Below are positions 35,708 to 49,108 of a stretch of DNA of 64,000 bases, one piece after another (within the stretch, counting starts at the first letter, position 1; each line of letters opens with the position of its first letter). The notes beneath the pieces were generated by a model. The model was given only the letters and a program-made list of their open reading frames with translations, searched no databases and had not been told where the DNA came from. Source of the DNA: Lamellibrachia columna (lineage: Eukaryota > Annelida > Polychaeta > Sabellida > Siboglinidae); NCBI GenBank assembly GCA_963662155.1, contig OY759272.1:44994497-45058496 (forward strand). Direction: 5' to 3'. The translations under genes were made by a program, and so were the position numbers.

Positions 35708-36880
35708 AGTGGGCAGTGAACAAGTAGAACAGGAGGCAGTGCATGAACAGAACAGAAGGCAGTGAACAAGTAGAACAGGAGGCAGTGCATGAACAGAACA
35801 GAAGGCAGTGAACGAGAAGAACAGGAGGCAGTGCATGAACAGAACAGAAGGCAGTGAACGAGTAGAACAGGAGGCAGTGCATGAACAGAACAGAAGGCAG
35901 TGAACAAGTAGAACAGGAGGCAGTGCATGAACAGAACAGAAGGCAGTGAACGAGAAGAACAGGAGGCAGTGCATGAACAGAACAGAAGGCAGTGAACGAG
36001 TAGAACAGGAGGCAGTGCATGAGCAGAACAGAAGGCAGTGAACGAGTAGAACAGGAGGCAGTGCATGAACAGAACAGAAGGCAGTGAACGAGTAGAACAG
36101 GAGGCAGTGCATGAGCAGAACAGAAGGCAGTGAACGAGTAGAACAGGAGGCAGTGCATGAACAGAACAGAAGGCAGTGAACGAGTAGAACAGGAGGCAGT
36201 GCATGAACAGAACAGAAGGCAGTGAACAAGTAGAACAGGAGGCAGTGCATGAACAGAACAGAAGGCAGTGAACGAGTAGAACAGGAGGCAGTGCATGAAC
36301 AGAACAGAAGGCAGTGAACAAGTAGAACAGGAGACAGTGCATGAACAGAACAGAAGGCAGTGAACGAGTAGAACAGGAGGCAGTGCATGAGCAGAACAGA
36401 AGGCAGTGAACGAGTAGAACAGGAGGCAGTGCATGAACAGAACAGAAGGCAGTGAACGAGTAGAACAGGAGGCAGTGCATGAACAGAACAGAAGGCAGTG
36501 AACAAGTAGAACAGGAGGCAGTGCATGAACAGAACAGAAGGCAGTGAACGAGTAAAACAGGATGCAGTGCATGAACAGAACAGAAGGCAGCGAACAAGTA
36601 GAACAGGAGACAGTGAACGAGTAGCACCGAAGGCAGTGGATGAGTAGAACAGGATGCAGTGGACAAGAAGAACAGAAGACAGTGAAAGAGTAGAACAGAA
36701 GGCAGTGAATGAGTAGAACATGAGGCAGTGAATGAGTAGAACAAAAGGCAGTGAACGAGTAGAACAAGAAGAGGCAGTGAATGAGTAGAACAGAAGGCAG
36801 TGAATGAGTAGAACAGGAGGCAGTGAATGAGTAGAACAGAAGGCAGTGAATGAGTAGAACAAGAGGCAGTGAAGGAATAT
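35708..36880. repeat. 23-bp minisatellite with 46-bp higher-order dimers
   Basis: The basic unit is like GAGTAGAACAGGAGGCAGTG plus three bases. From 35,708 to about 36,600 two variants alternate (one containing AACAGAACAGAAGG, one containing AGAACAGGAGG...GCAT), making 46-bp dimers repeated about 20 times. From about 36,600 to 36,880 single 23-bp units run without the dimer pattern. All three minus-strand frames are open for over 350 codons (repeats of Ser-Cys-Thr-Ala type), because 23 and 46 are not multiples of three and the unit lacks stops. Confidence 0.97.
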
Positions 36881-38105
<1,225 letters not shown>

Positions 38106-38124
38106 GAAAAATATTCAACATAAG

Positions 38125-38260
38125 GCTAAGGGAGTGTGTGGTGGCAGACGGATTCTGACATTGCTTACTGTTGCTTACAATGGTCAACAAGACATATATA
38201 AATTACTGTTGTCTTAAAGACAATACTAGTCTTACTGTTGTCATCAAGCCAGTGCTTACA
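38125..38260. repeat. Interspersed repeat R4, copy 1
   Basis: GACGGATTCTGACATTGCTT and the following ACTGTTGTC(T/A)TAAAGACAAT and CTTACTGTTGTCATCAA recur at 63,900-64,000. Internal TTACTGTTG repeats are evident. Unknown family. Confidence 0.8.
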
Positions 38261-38344
38261 GTTACCATTACAATCGGTGTTTTGATCTTCTCTGTACACA
38301 TACTGTACAAAAATTAAAAGTAATCGGTTTATTTACGGCAGTTA

Positions 38345-39870
38345 ATTGTAACTCCAGATATGGTAGCTAAGAAAATAAAGGCAATGAAAAATTACTAATG
38401 GAAACAGCAGAAGAAATCAGTATACCACTTGCAAGACTGTTCAACTTATTATTAAAAGAGGGAGTTGTTCCTTTTGAATGGAAAGAAGCAAACATCATAC
38501 CATTATTTAAAAAGGGTTCGAGAAATAAGTCCGAGAATTACAGACCAGCGAGTTTAACGTCAGTGATTTGTAAATTATTAGAAAGGTTAATTAAAGACCA
38601 TGTGGTGGATTTCCTTATTAGGCATAAATTATTAAAATAATCTCAACATGGATTCCTAAAAACGAGGTCTTGCTTAACAAATATGTTATGTTTTTTGGAA
38701 GAAACCACTAAGTGGATTGACGAGGGATCGCCAGTAGATATTATCTACTTAGATTTTTAGAAAGCTTTTGACAAAGTGCCACATCAAAGATTACTACTTA
38801 AATTTAAAGCTCATGGTATCGGGGATGGCTTAATTGACTGGATAGAACAATGGCTGACTGACAGAAGACAGCGTAGTATAGTAGATGGAGAAGTTTCAAA
38901 CAGGAAATCAGTTTTGAGGGGGGTACCGCAATGATCAGTATTAGGATCTTTATTATTCTTATTATATACCAATGACTTGGACGACAATATAACAAGTAAC
39001 GTAATGAAATTTGCAGATGACACAAAAGTGATTTAACACTGATGGTGATAAACAACATTTACAAAACGATCTAAACAGATTAATGAAATGGTCTAAGAAA
39101 TGGCTGATGTTGTTCAATTTTGGGAAATGTAAATGCCATTCTGTAATACCGTTCTGGGTACTACTGTAAATGAAAAGGACTTAGGAGTTACAATAAATGC
39201 TGATATGAAAGTTTCAGAGCAGTGTGGTATTGCACCTTCAAAGGGTAATCAAATTATTGGGTTGATTAGGGGAAACATAACTTACAAGGATAAAAAGTTA
39301 ATTATACTTCTGTATAAAGCAATAGTTAGACCTCAATTAGAATACTGTATACAAGCGTGGATACCATATCGTAAGAAGGATATAGATACACTTGAACGCA
39401 TACAGAGGAGAAAAAAAAAATTATTCCAGAACTGAGATACCTTAGTTATGAACGCCTGACAGAATGTGATTTAACAAATCTAGACACAAGGAGGTTAAGA
39501 GGAGTTCAGATTGAAGTTTTTAAGATATTGAATGGGTATGAAAATATTGATAGAAATATGTTTTTCTCCCTCAAGAAAGATAGCAGAACTAGAGGACATG
39601 AGGTAAAGTTAGTAAAGGATCAGTGTAGATTGGATATCAGGAAATACTCATTTTCACAGAGGACAGTAAATAAATGGAACAAATTATCTACGGATTGTAT
39701 AACTGCTAGCAGCGTGTATATGTTTAAAAACAAGTTGGACACATATTTCAGAAGGGCGGGTTACACGTAGACGAACACTGATAGACTCTCGATAAGCCAA
39801 TGTCTTCCTTGTCCACTTGCCATCTGGGCCTTTGGCTTCGATGGCAAATCTTGTTAAATCTTGTTAATCT
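38345..39870 (+). mobile_element. CR1-like LINE, near-complete RT, pseudogenised
   Basis: It parallels the intact copy at 49.4 kb but starts further 5' (METAEEISIPLARL at 38,398). Three nonsense codons lie in otherwise conserved stretches: TAA at 38,638 after HKLLK, TAG in YLDF-KAFDK near 38,758, and TGA in GVPQ-SVL near 38,932. A deletion after the active site FADDTKV, and others further on, shift the frame. The distal part (39,133-39,770) is open in pieces, with SRTRGHEVKLVKDQCRLD. The 3' end keeps two CTTGTTAAAT-type tail units. Confidence 0.9.
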
Positions 39871-40439
39871 TCACGACATATGGATCAGAACCCAGCTAAT
39901 GATTGCAATATCGGCCACTCTGAAGGTCATCATCATGTCAAGTGAGGTGAGCAGCACTGTATGATTATATGACCACTTTTCGCACAGCCGTGGATGTCAG
40001 TGAAATTAATAGGATCATTAGTATGATAATCATCGTACAGGATCTAATTTCCGACGGCGAGTGAGATGTAGTGTGGAGGTATACATGAGTACAAATACGT
40101 GTGTACGTGCTACGATGTGGATATGTACGAACGAAAAGTGCGTGAGTATGCGTATATTCGGACCGTGTAATATACATCCTTCTTGCGGTTTTTTTTCGAC
40201 ATTTTATAATATGACATTACTAACTCAATTGTAGTATTCTGCTTTGCTTGTCGTTGTGGTGAAATAAACTTCATTCAAATGAAAGCGTTATTCAAACTAA
40301 TGCAATTATGTTAATGTGTTTGCGTGCCTGCGTGCGTGCATTTTATTATAATTACATCAATTTTACAATATAAAAACTATCAGTGTCTTCACAAATAAGC
40401 CAAGTAGAAAGTCGACCATGACAACAGATCCTACTCTAA
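39871..40439. other. No gene recognised
   Basis: Short frames only. A GCGTGCCTGCGTGCGTGC run lies near 40,321-40,338. Confidence 0.4.
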
Positions 40440-40715
40440 TTATTGATGTGAAGATTGTGGGCTGTCACTGCCACTCTCGTGACATGTGAATAGCGCTATA
40501 AGATTATATTATGAGATTTTGCAGAACGCCGCACGCAGCTATTTAACCGCTGCAACTCGGAAGACATGATACAGCGGCATCGACGTATGAAGACGAGTGA
40601 TCACCTTCAAGAATCATTGCTCGCTACCAGAACCTGGTACGTCAGCGCTAGATACTTGTTCGTCAATCGAGCATCAACACGCTGTTCAAGTATATGCCCC
40701 ACTGCAATCAATATT
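40440..40715 (+). promoter_or_regulatory. Inverted orphan copy of the GPCR promoter region
   Basis: The reverse complement aligns with 30,955-31,205: GCAGTGGGGCATA, GAACAG(C)xTGTTGATG, CACTCGTC(G/T)TCATACGTC and AGCTGCGTGCGGCGTTCTGC. Here it points to the plus strand, with TATTTAA at 40,540-40,546 in place of the TATA box. No receptor exon follows on the plus strand. Confidence 0.75.
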
Positions 40716-40779
40716 TAAATATCACAAACCTTTAGCCAAGTAGATTGTATTGGAAACATGGGTACGCGTTTGAAAATAA

Positions 40780-40920
40780 TGTAATCTGTAATCAATCCAA
40801 AAATTCTTCCAAAAGATTGAACTGGTTTTCCTTCCTCCCGTCCTTCCAGTTATATCACGAGGAGATGTGGGTGGTAAGCTGTTCTGAACACTAGTAGGAC
40901 GTTTGTTTTGCTTCATTAAA
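40780..40920 (-). repeat. Repeat R2, inverted copy 5
   Basis: The reverse complement carries CCTACTAGTGTTCAGAACAG and ACCAGTTCAA in the R2 order. It directly follows the orphan promoter copy. Confidence 0.6.
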
Positions 40921-40978
40921 AAATCTCGTTTGTTTCCAGAATTATGTAGAGGAATAAATGCAGCGACTGTGGCAATTG

Positions 40979-41240
40979 TTTCTTCTCCCCCAGCTGTTTA
41001 CTTCCTCTTGTTGAATAGGTGTTTCAATGAAGACCTAATTTACCTTCTTCTCCCCAGCTCTTTACTTCCTCTTGTTGAATAGGTGTTTAAATGAAGTCCT
41101 AATTTACCTTCTTCTCCCCAGCTCTTTACTTCCTCTTGTTGAATAGGTGTTTCAATGAAGTCCTAATTTACCTTCTTCTCCCCAGCTCTTTACTTCCTCT
41201 TGTTGAATAGGTGTTTCAATGAAGACCTAATTTACCTACT
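40979..41240. repeat. 64-bp tandem repeat, four copies
   Basis: The unit includes TCTTCTCCCCAGCTCTTTAC and TTGAATAGGTGTTTCAATGA. Copies differ at one to three positions. Each unit contains a pyrimidine tract followed by CAG, resembling a splice acceptor. Confidence 0.95.
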
Positions 41241-44200
41241 TCGTGTTATGTTTGTGCTGATTGTTTCTGGGCTTTGTTCTTATGAAGCACCTCTCGCGCT
41301 ATCTTTGTTCTGTGCCGTATCTTTGTTTGAGCTGTCGTATTTTCTTCAGAGTGGTTTTACTTTACTCTGTTTTTTTTCAAACTGGGTTTGGGTTGATTGT
41401 TATATATGTGGTTTTAATGTCTTTTAGCAGTACCATTTGAATAATTTAGGTGTTCCCATGTATGCAAACAACCCGTTTAGCTTAATTATTAATTATGCTG
41501 TATAAGAATACTCAATACAACAACACGTTCTGTGTGAAAACATAAACATAAACAATTAGATTACCTGTCCTATTTTGAGCATAAATTTAAAACCAATAAA
41601 CATAGAAGCGTGTAAGTTGACGATCTTAAAATCGAAATGAACGCGTTTATCTTGACGTAGTTTTCTTTTCAGTTGTCTTTCCTGAAAATAGAGCAACTTC
41701 GAAAAACAAAATGGCGACCACGAAAAGAAGGTTCATTGCGTTGTGTGGCTTGCCAACTGAATGTCTCGCACTGTAGCCTGGCATTTCGGTGCAGTGCCTG
41801 TATTAACTACAGTTTATAGACAATTGCGTGAAGCCGTTTGTGTATAATACGGTGTAGGTCGTTGATGGCATGTTAAGTCATGTTTGTGCACTGACTAGGT
41901 ATCTGAGACACACGACACAGTGAGCCTCTCTTTCACTGTTGCAGTATTCGAGGTTACTCTACTCACTGGATAGACACCTGAGAAGAAAAACTCACTGAAT
42001 ATAAACTCTCTGAGTTGCTCAATAAAATATTTCGTCACATATTGTGAATACTCTAGATAATGTACACATATGCATAACATATGTTTATCACATAAATTGA
42101 AAATATGAGGTTCGTCAGCCTTCCTTGGAAGTGAGTGAAAACATACAAAAACGTGCATGGAAACTGTTCAAATAAAATAAAGAAACTAATGTGAACTGCA
42201 AAAGTATTTTTGTTTATTTAACACGACCAGTTAAATTGTAGCAGGAAACAAGTTGAGCTACGTTTTGCAACGTAATTCAGTCTGCGATGAGACTACGAAT
42301 TTTAAGGTTAAAATAATACAACATCGAAAACAGTTGTTTTGTAATATGCCTCATATAATTTTTGGACTTTGAAAAACGACATGTAGAAACAAAATTATGC
42401 AAAATTTTTGTTTTACCAGTTGACCTGGTGGAACTGTCTCGTTCTTTCTGGCCTTACCCATAGCTGGTGTCCATTTGCAAAACAATACACGCCGTTACAT
42501 ATGAGTGCCGCTCGCTGCTTTGTTACCGTAGAAAACATAGCCGTCCTTTCTAACTGCAAAAAAACGACGATTGACAACCCGGAAAATACCTTGACATAAT
42601 TCATATTTAGTAAATTTAAAAGGGCTGGTATACGCATTTCAATACATAATGCAACTTGACAGACTTTGTCAAGCCTATGCTATGGAGTAACTCCAAAAAC
42701 CGTCTGATCATTCTTTTTTGTAAAAAAAATGAACTGACACACAAAATGTACCAAGTCAGTCCCGGTGTGTTTTGTTGGTTCTTCTAAATGTCAAGATCTC
42801 ACATTTGTAGATATATCGACATTTGAAGTAAACTTTAATCATATTAACTTTGCTTCTCTGTTGTTCTATAACACCCTTGTTATCATTAGGAGCAAAGTGT
42901 ACACAACTATTGTGTATTGCCATAATAACCCTCCTGTTGTCTTATTAGCAAATGGAAATTGGGATAGAGTAAATGTTTTTGTAGTAGTGGATAGTGTATG
43001 GATTGTGTTGATGACAGTAGCTGTAGTAGTTTGCATTCTACATGCAGTTGGCGTCTGCAGCACAGCAGTTCCGCTAATGGGATAATTTTGTTTTTTCAGA
43101 ATATGACATTGCATGAGATCTTGTAGTAGTTTAAACTTCTCAGCGATTGTCTGAAGTGTCAGCAGGGATATCAGCATGTATGTCAGCAGGGACGATATAA
43201 TAGAAAAGTGTAGTAAAGGTTCCTCCTCAATTCAATTGTGTCGCTAGTCTCATTTCAGAGAGGATGATCGCAAACCAAATACGTCACGCCCATGATCGCA
43301 AACCATATCCGATCTAACGACATAATTCAATTATTTCGACGATTTGAATAGTGATAGTGATGTTAATGCCCCTACCTGATGACAAATGCAGAGGTGGATA
43401 ATCTTCATGTATAGGTTATGTTGTTTTTGAATGACAAATTGAATACACGAATCTTTATAAATATAAACAAAGAAGCAATTAGTAAGTCACCATTTGCTTA
43501 GGTATTTTCGCTGATGACAGGTTGTCATCGAAACATCACATTTGCTTACGGTGTCTACTCTGTGCAGATCCAGCTTCTTGTTTGAAGGCGTTGCATGCAT
43601 AAGTTTTCCACTTTTTGCCTTATATTGTATAATGTGGTGAAGTGACGGTGTCAAACATATATGCTATACTTTTTGCATGTTTAGTCTCTGAGATACATCT
43701 ATGCTATTTTAGAATCTTTGTTTTCACAAAATACCGGATGTAGTGGAGTTAGGAACTTGTATTATTATGTTTAAACCATGCACTAAGTATTGCCAATTAA
43801 TATACACACGTTTTTTCAGCATGTGTGAATATGTTTATGCAACCCTGAAAATGTCAAATAAAAACATAGGCACTTACTAATATGAAAACTGTGTATCTAT
43901 CAGTCACATGAGAAATACTCTGGAATTCTCTCACCATCGTGTTGCCCGAATGCTCATCTTGTGAAGAAAAATTGTGTAAGGTTGAAAAGTTAAATAGCTG
44001 TGTATTTTATTATTAGATATTTGTGGTGAAAAAGTATGATTACGGTAATATTACCTACAATCTATATTTATTGATGGGCGGTTTTTAGCTACGTTGATGT
44101 CATATTTCAAATTGGTTTGGAACGTAAATAAAATTAATAATATACGTTCGGCCAGCCATGGTTAGACATGGAAATTATGTTGATGTACTATGCATTGAAT

Positions 44201-44700
44201 ACATTGGCTCACACGCGTACAACTATATTATGTATTCAGAATTATGTACATGTAGTTGAATGTATGAAGGACTACACATATGCTGGCTCTTGCATAATTA
44301 TGTAATATACTAATTACACTATTATTTCAATTATTTATATATATATATTGTTGTTGCAATAAAGATTCATTTATCCAGTATAGTGTAATTTAATTTCCTT
44401 GGCCAATCAAAATGCATACCTATAATTGATCCTTTTCTTTAGCAGTCATATGACTTCCGTTTTGCCTGGCTTATTTCACTGAAAGTAAACGCATGTTGAC
44501 TACTTGAGTACCATTGCATTTAATGCAATGACTATATTCATATATTACTTTTTCATTCAACCTGCTGCAAAAAATATTGACGGGTCTATTTGAGTATCAT
44601 TATTATCGATGCAATTTAGTAGATTGACTTATATAATACAACATTATACAGTAAATGCCAAGCACGCAAAAAAAAACGGTTCGGCAGTTTCTAGTGATAT
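41241..44700. other. 3.5-kb stretch without a recognised gene
   Basis: Frames are short and lack known motifs. An ATG in a strong context (AAAATGGCGACC at 41,709) opens only 21 codons. A perfect-looking hairpin, TGATGACA-GGT-TGTCATCG, lies at 43,512-43,530. No splice-linked exons were found. Confidence 0.45.
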
Positions 44701-44910
44701 TATTGCATATAATTTTACATAACCACCATGGAAATATCCAAAAGAGAAAACATCCCGAGCATGTACGAGCTTCTGATGCAAGTAAATCTTAAGTGGATAG
44801 GTCACGTGGTTCATATGAATGACAACGCACTTCTACAGCAAATCATGCACTCCCAAGGTACTAGAACCAGAGGCCGTCCACTACATAAGTTTAAATATGT
44901 AGGCTATTAA
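44701..44910 (+). mobile_element. LINE C-terminal scrap (RTE-like)
   Basis: The plus strand reads LKWIGHVVHMND near 44,790 and TRTRGRPLHKFK near 44,865, the conserved C-terminal zone of RTE-type and related LINE proteins. Nothing upstream of it is preserved. Confidence 0.65.
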
Positions 44911-45052
44911 AACGAAACTAAGAAAGACAGAACATACTCCAAATATGTTGGTAGTCACTTGCTCAAGGCAGATCGGCCAGGAGAGGACTCAATGAAGACC
45001 GAGTAAGCAGACACAGTCGCAACGCGACTGACAATGACATAGAGAGAAAGGG

Positions 45053-45234
<182 letters not shown>

Positions 45235-45239
45235 GCATA

Positions 45240-45298
45240 AAGAGACAGACAGAGCGAGAGATATACAGACAGACAGACAGACATATAGACAGAGACAG

Positions 45299-45371
<73 letters not shown>
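45240..45371. repeat. GACA-rich lead and (GA)n array
   Basis: GACAGACAGA repeats at 45,243-45,298 are followed by a pure (GA)n run at 45,302-45,371. Confidence 0.97.
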
Positions 45372-45373
<2 letters not shown>

Positions 45374-46842
45374 AGGTCGTTAGGATGATCTAAACTGTCG
45401 TATGTGATTTGGACTTTATGTATGTAGCATTGCCAAAGAGGTGGGATTGTAAGTGATTTTGAGGGACAGATTAGGGACAGATTCGTGCACAAAGCTGCGT
45501 GTGTTGATATTTTACCATGTACCCCATCTAGACGATACATTTTCTAGTTTCACGTGTTTGATAAAAGGTATAGGCTCTGAGGTTATCTCTCACCTTCATC
45601 TAAGCTGCATTTGATTGACAGTTTGAGTTTATAAGTTGCTCTCACTGTAAATCAATGTTGGTAAGAGCATCTTACATATGCTGTTCTCTTGCGCTAAATA
45701 ATGTTTTACAGTATAGCTATTGTGTTGCGCGAATGTGTTCCTCATTCGCCAATTTCCTGTTTTGTAGATGACAGAAAACAATAATAGCTTACTTGATCAT
45801 AATATATGACGGAAGCTCAGTGAGCAGTTATTCCGCCTTTCTACTGTGCATCCTTTGTAGGCATACGATCAAAATATGCTACCTCGGAAGCTATGATAAA
45901 ACATTGCAGCTTCGGACCCATACAATCTGATTGGTCCAGATATTTCCATCCATTATCTTATACATATTCTTCCTTTAACTGGTCTCATTCTCGACACCAA
46001 CGTATATCATTAGCATGCAATCGTGCGTCAGTCGTGTCAAGCCCTAATTAACAACACCTCAAAAGATAATGGTTTCACCACCTCAAAAATATGTATTTGT
46101 GATTTAACATGTCACTTAATCATTTGACTTGATTTGGCAGCATTTGGTAGGTCTATAAGGAATTGTAGCTTTCATTTGTTCGATGAACTACAACGTCCCA
46201 CTAATCTGTCGATTTTCAATGGTCATTTTAGTTAATTATGCATACGTTTGCCTTGACTAGAAAATGGTTTGCAACATGGTGGCATGTATTAGGCTTGAAT
46301 GGTGTTGCTGAAGAGCTCAAGTTCATGTTTCTGGCGCATTTGTTGCCGGTGAAGATAGTGGGCTGAGATTTGCTAGAAAATCATATGTATATCTTTTATA
46401 TTAGAAAATATTGAAAAGAAAAACCAATGATAAAATAATAATACAAATAATAACAAACACAATCATTAGGCAGCATCACTTTCAGGGACGAGCAAAGGTT
46501 AGCATCAGAACAAGGGACCAACCGAAGATTTAAGATGGAAATGCAATTTTATATCATAAAAGATTAATAGGAAAAAGGTACACATAAAACAGTTATTAAA
46601 AAGTATAATTATTATTAACAAGAGTATTATCTACGTTACACAATACTCATAGTAAAAACATGGATGGATAAATGCCATTAGTTAAAAAATATGCAAAAAA
46701 TTATAAAACAGTTCTTAGCCTTGTTTTATTTTGGGAAAGGGGGTGATTTGCAGTATGATGGTCCATGTTATGCGTTGTATTCTTTTACATTATCATGCGT
46801 ATGTTGCTGTCAACCTGAACTGAATGTGCATATTGACTATTT
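45372..46842. other. No gene recognised
   Basis: AT-rich, frames short. The bases before 46,843 are the left flank of the gypsy element. Confidence 0.4.
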
Positions 46843-46981
46843 TGTAGCGGTTTAGTCAGTGGCCTTGACCTGTTACGATGATAGCACCCTGACGGAGTTA
46901 TGTGAACTAGAGTGATCGATTAACACGTATTGTGCTCTGACGGAATAACAGTTGTATTCTTGTCAGCGTGTGTTCACTACA
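46843..46981 (+). repeat. 5' LTR, 139 bp
   Basis: It begins TGTAG and ends CTACA, a perfect 5-base inverted terminus of the TG...CA type. It is very short for a gypsy LTR. The first 89 bases pair with the 3' LTR with four differences (for example ATAGCACC against ATCGCTCC). Confidence 0.85.
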
Positions 46982-47710
46982 TTGGTGACCCTGACGATAC
47001 CAAGACAGTATCTTGTTATGCAACAGGCGTACACACACAAACACCACCTACGAACAGTTTTTCACCGTCTGGCCTCCCATGGTTTAGTGATCAACGTGAG
47101 CAAATGCAAATTTGGAACAACTACCATCGACTACCTGGGCCACCGGATCACAAGTCAAGGAGCTGTTCCATTGCCTGCGACGGTAGAAGCCATCCGGATG
47201 TTCACACGTCCTACAACTGTCAAAGGACTCCAACAGTTTGCCGGGATGGTGAATTTCTATCATCGTTTCGTCCCTAATGCAGCTCACATCATGCGTCCCA
47301 TATATGATGCAATGGCAGGCAAGCCCGTGACCTTGGAGTGGTCAAACGACCTAGAGGAAGCATTCGCGACCGCAAAGGAGGCCCTCGCACAGGCCACTAT
47401 GCTCGTACATCCACATGCTGACAAGCCCATCGCACTCACAGTCGATGCCTCGGGAGCAGCAATCGGCGCCGTTCTTGAGCAAAACCTTGGCTCCTGGAAA
47501 CCAGTGGCGTTCTTTAGCCGCAAACTTCGCGCTGCCGAACAGAAGTACAGTGCGTTCGATCGTGAACTTCTAGCCGCATACCTGGCTATTCGCCACTTTC
47601 GCTACTTCCTGGAAGGGCGCTCCTTCGTCCTTTTCACTGACCACAAACCGTTGACTTTTGCGATTTCCAAAACCAGCGATCCGTGGTCTTCGAGGCAACA
47701 GAGACCTTGA
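46952..47710 (+). pseudogene. Gypsy pol part 1: RT C-terminus and RNase H
   Basis: Recognisable parts are INVSKCKFG and IDYLGHRI (RT end) near 47,090-47,150, QQFAGMVNFYHRF in the connection, and RNase H with LTVDASGAAIGAVL, then FDRELLAAYLAIRHF and FTDHKPL. The RNase H acidic residues D, E and D are all present. The frame ends at 47,708 because one base is missing around 47,703-47,707. The protein continues in the next frame. Confidence 0.88.
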
Positions 47711-49089
47711 CATACACCTCGGAATTCACGACAGACGTGCGCCACATAGGGGGCAAGAACAACACCGTAGCAGACACGTTATCCAGAGGTGAAATCTCTG
47801 CGATCACCTCGCCCCATCCTGGTGTAGACTACAATGCCATGGCAGCAGCCCAGCGAACAGACGAATGTATCACTTCCGTCCGAACAGCCACCACTAGCCT
47901 CGTCATCCGTGACGTTCCACTCGGCAACAATGGCGATTTGATCTGCTGTGATATCTCCACTGGACGACCCAGACCTCTCGTCCCCGACACATGGCAACGC
48001 ACAGTTTTCGATGCAGTCCACGGCCTCTCACACCCGTCAATCCGGACAACGAAGAAGATGGTCGCGGCTAAGTTTGTGTGGCCAGGTCTTCAAAAACAAG
48101 TTGGCATCTGGGCAAAAGCGTGTCTCCGTTGTCAAGCAGCTAAAGTGCATCGGCATACCACCGCCCCGTTGGACCAGTTTACGCCAGCGACCCGCCGTTT
48201 TGATTACATCCACGTGGACGTCGTTGGCCCTCTTCCACCGTCACAGAAGTATCGCTACCTGCTCACAGTGGTAGACAGATTCACCAGATGGCCTGAAGCA
48301 ATACCACTGGTGGATGCACAGACTATCACGTGCGCGAAGGCTTTTGCATTCCACTGGATCGCCCGTTTTGGTGTTCCGGTAGATCTGACGTCGGACAGAG
48401 GGTCACAGTTTACTTCAGAATTGTGGGCGATTTTGTTTCAACTACACGGCACCCGTCTGCACAGGACAACCGCGTACCATCCCCAGTCTAACGGAATTGG
48501 GGAACGTTTTCATCGTCATCTCAAGTCCGCTTTGATAGCTCGCCTCAATGGTCCCAACTGGGTTGACGAACTGCCATGTGTTCTGCTTGGCATCCGCACC
48601 GTACCCAAAGAAGACCTAGATTGTTCCTTAGCAGAGATGGTATATGGAGCCCCACTAACCGTTCCGGGTGATTTCCTACTACGTGGTCAGGAAACGCAGG
48701 AGGCAGCGCAATTCCTTCCTCGACTCCGCGATACAGTTCGCGGGCTAGCACCGCGGCCTCCCGTTCCACACGGTACCAGACCATCGTCAGTGCCAGCTAC
48801 ACTTGCAAACAGTTATTACGTGTTCGTCCGCCGTGATAGTCACCGCCCGCCTCTCACACCACCATACGAGGGACCTTACAAGGTTTTGACGCACGGCGAT
48901 AAGACGTTCTTACTCGACTACGGCAGTCGACAGGACAGCGTCAGCATCGATCGCCTCAAACCTGCATTCCTTGACCCGGTGAAACCGGTTGAGGCTTCCA
49001 AACGAGCGCCTCGTGGTCGTCCAGCTACAAACGTGGAGATGAGATCCGGCCGCCTAGTCAAGCATCCCGAATGCTATACTCCCCTGTAA
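47683..49089 (+). CDS. Gypsy pol part 2: RNase H end and integrase, open
   Basis: An open frame of 468 codons. After VADTLSRG comes the HHCC zinc finger (H-x3-H near VHGLSHPS, then CLRCQ), followed by the catalytic core: DYIHVDVVGPL (first Asp), LTSDRGSQF (second Asp) and NGIGERFHR (Glu). A GPY/F-type module follows, with PYEGPYKVL. The integrase therefore keeps all its catalytic residues. The nominal ATG at 47,683 is not a true start, because the frame is the shifted continuation of part 1. Confidence 0.9.
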   Translation: MVFEATETLTYTSEFTTDVRHIGGKNNTVADTLSRGEISAITSPHPGVDYNAMAAAQRTDECITSVRTATTSLVIRDVPLGNNGDLICCDISTGRPRPLVPDTWQRTVFDAVHGLSHPSIRTTKKMVAAKFVWPGLQKQVGIWAKACLRCQAAKVHRHTTAPLDQFTPATRRFDYIHVDVVGPLPPSQKYRYLLTVVDRFTRWPEAIPLVDAQTITCAKAFAFHWIARFGVPVDLTSDRGSQFTSELWAILFQLHGTRLHRTTAYHPQSNGIGERFHRHLKSALIARLNGPNWVDELPCVLLGIRTVPKEDLDCSLAEMVYGAPLTVPGDFLLRGQETQEAAQFLPRLRDTVRGLAPRPPVPHGTRPSSVPATLANSYYVFVRRDSHRPPLTPPYEGPYKVLTHGDKTFLLDYGSRQDSVSIDRLKPAFLDPVKPVEASKRAPRGRPATNVEMRSGRLVKHPECYTPL

Positions 49090-49108
49090 CGGGTGCTGGA
49101 AGGGGCTG

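Noticed and set aside
41709..41777. ATG in a strong context (AAAATGGCGACC)
   Set aside because: Only 21 codons before a stop, without a convincing donor.
43505..43540. Possible hammerhead ribozyme core (CTGATGA ... CGAAAC)
   Set aside because: The CTGATGA and CGAAAC segments pair with each other in a simple 8-bp hairpin (TGATGACA/TGTCATCG). The helix II layout of a hammerhead is lacking and no cleavage-site stem was seen.
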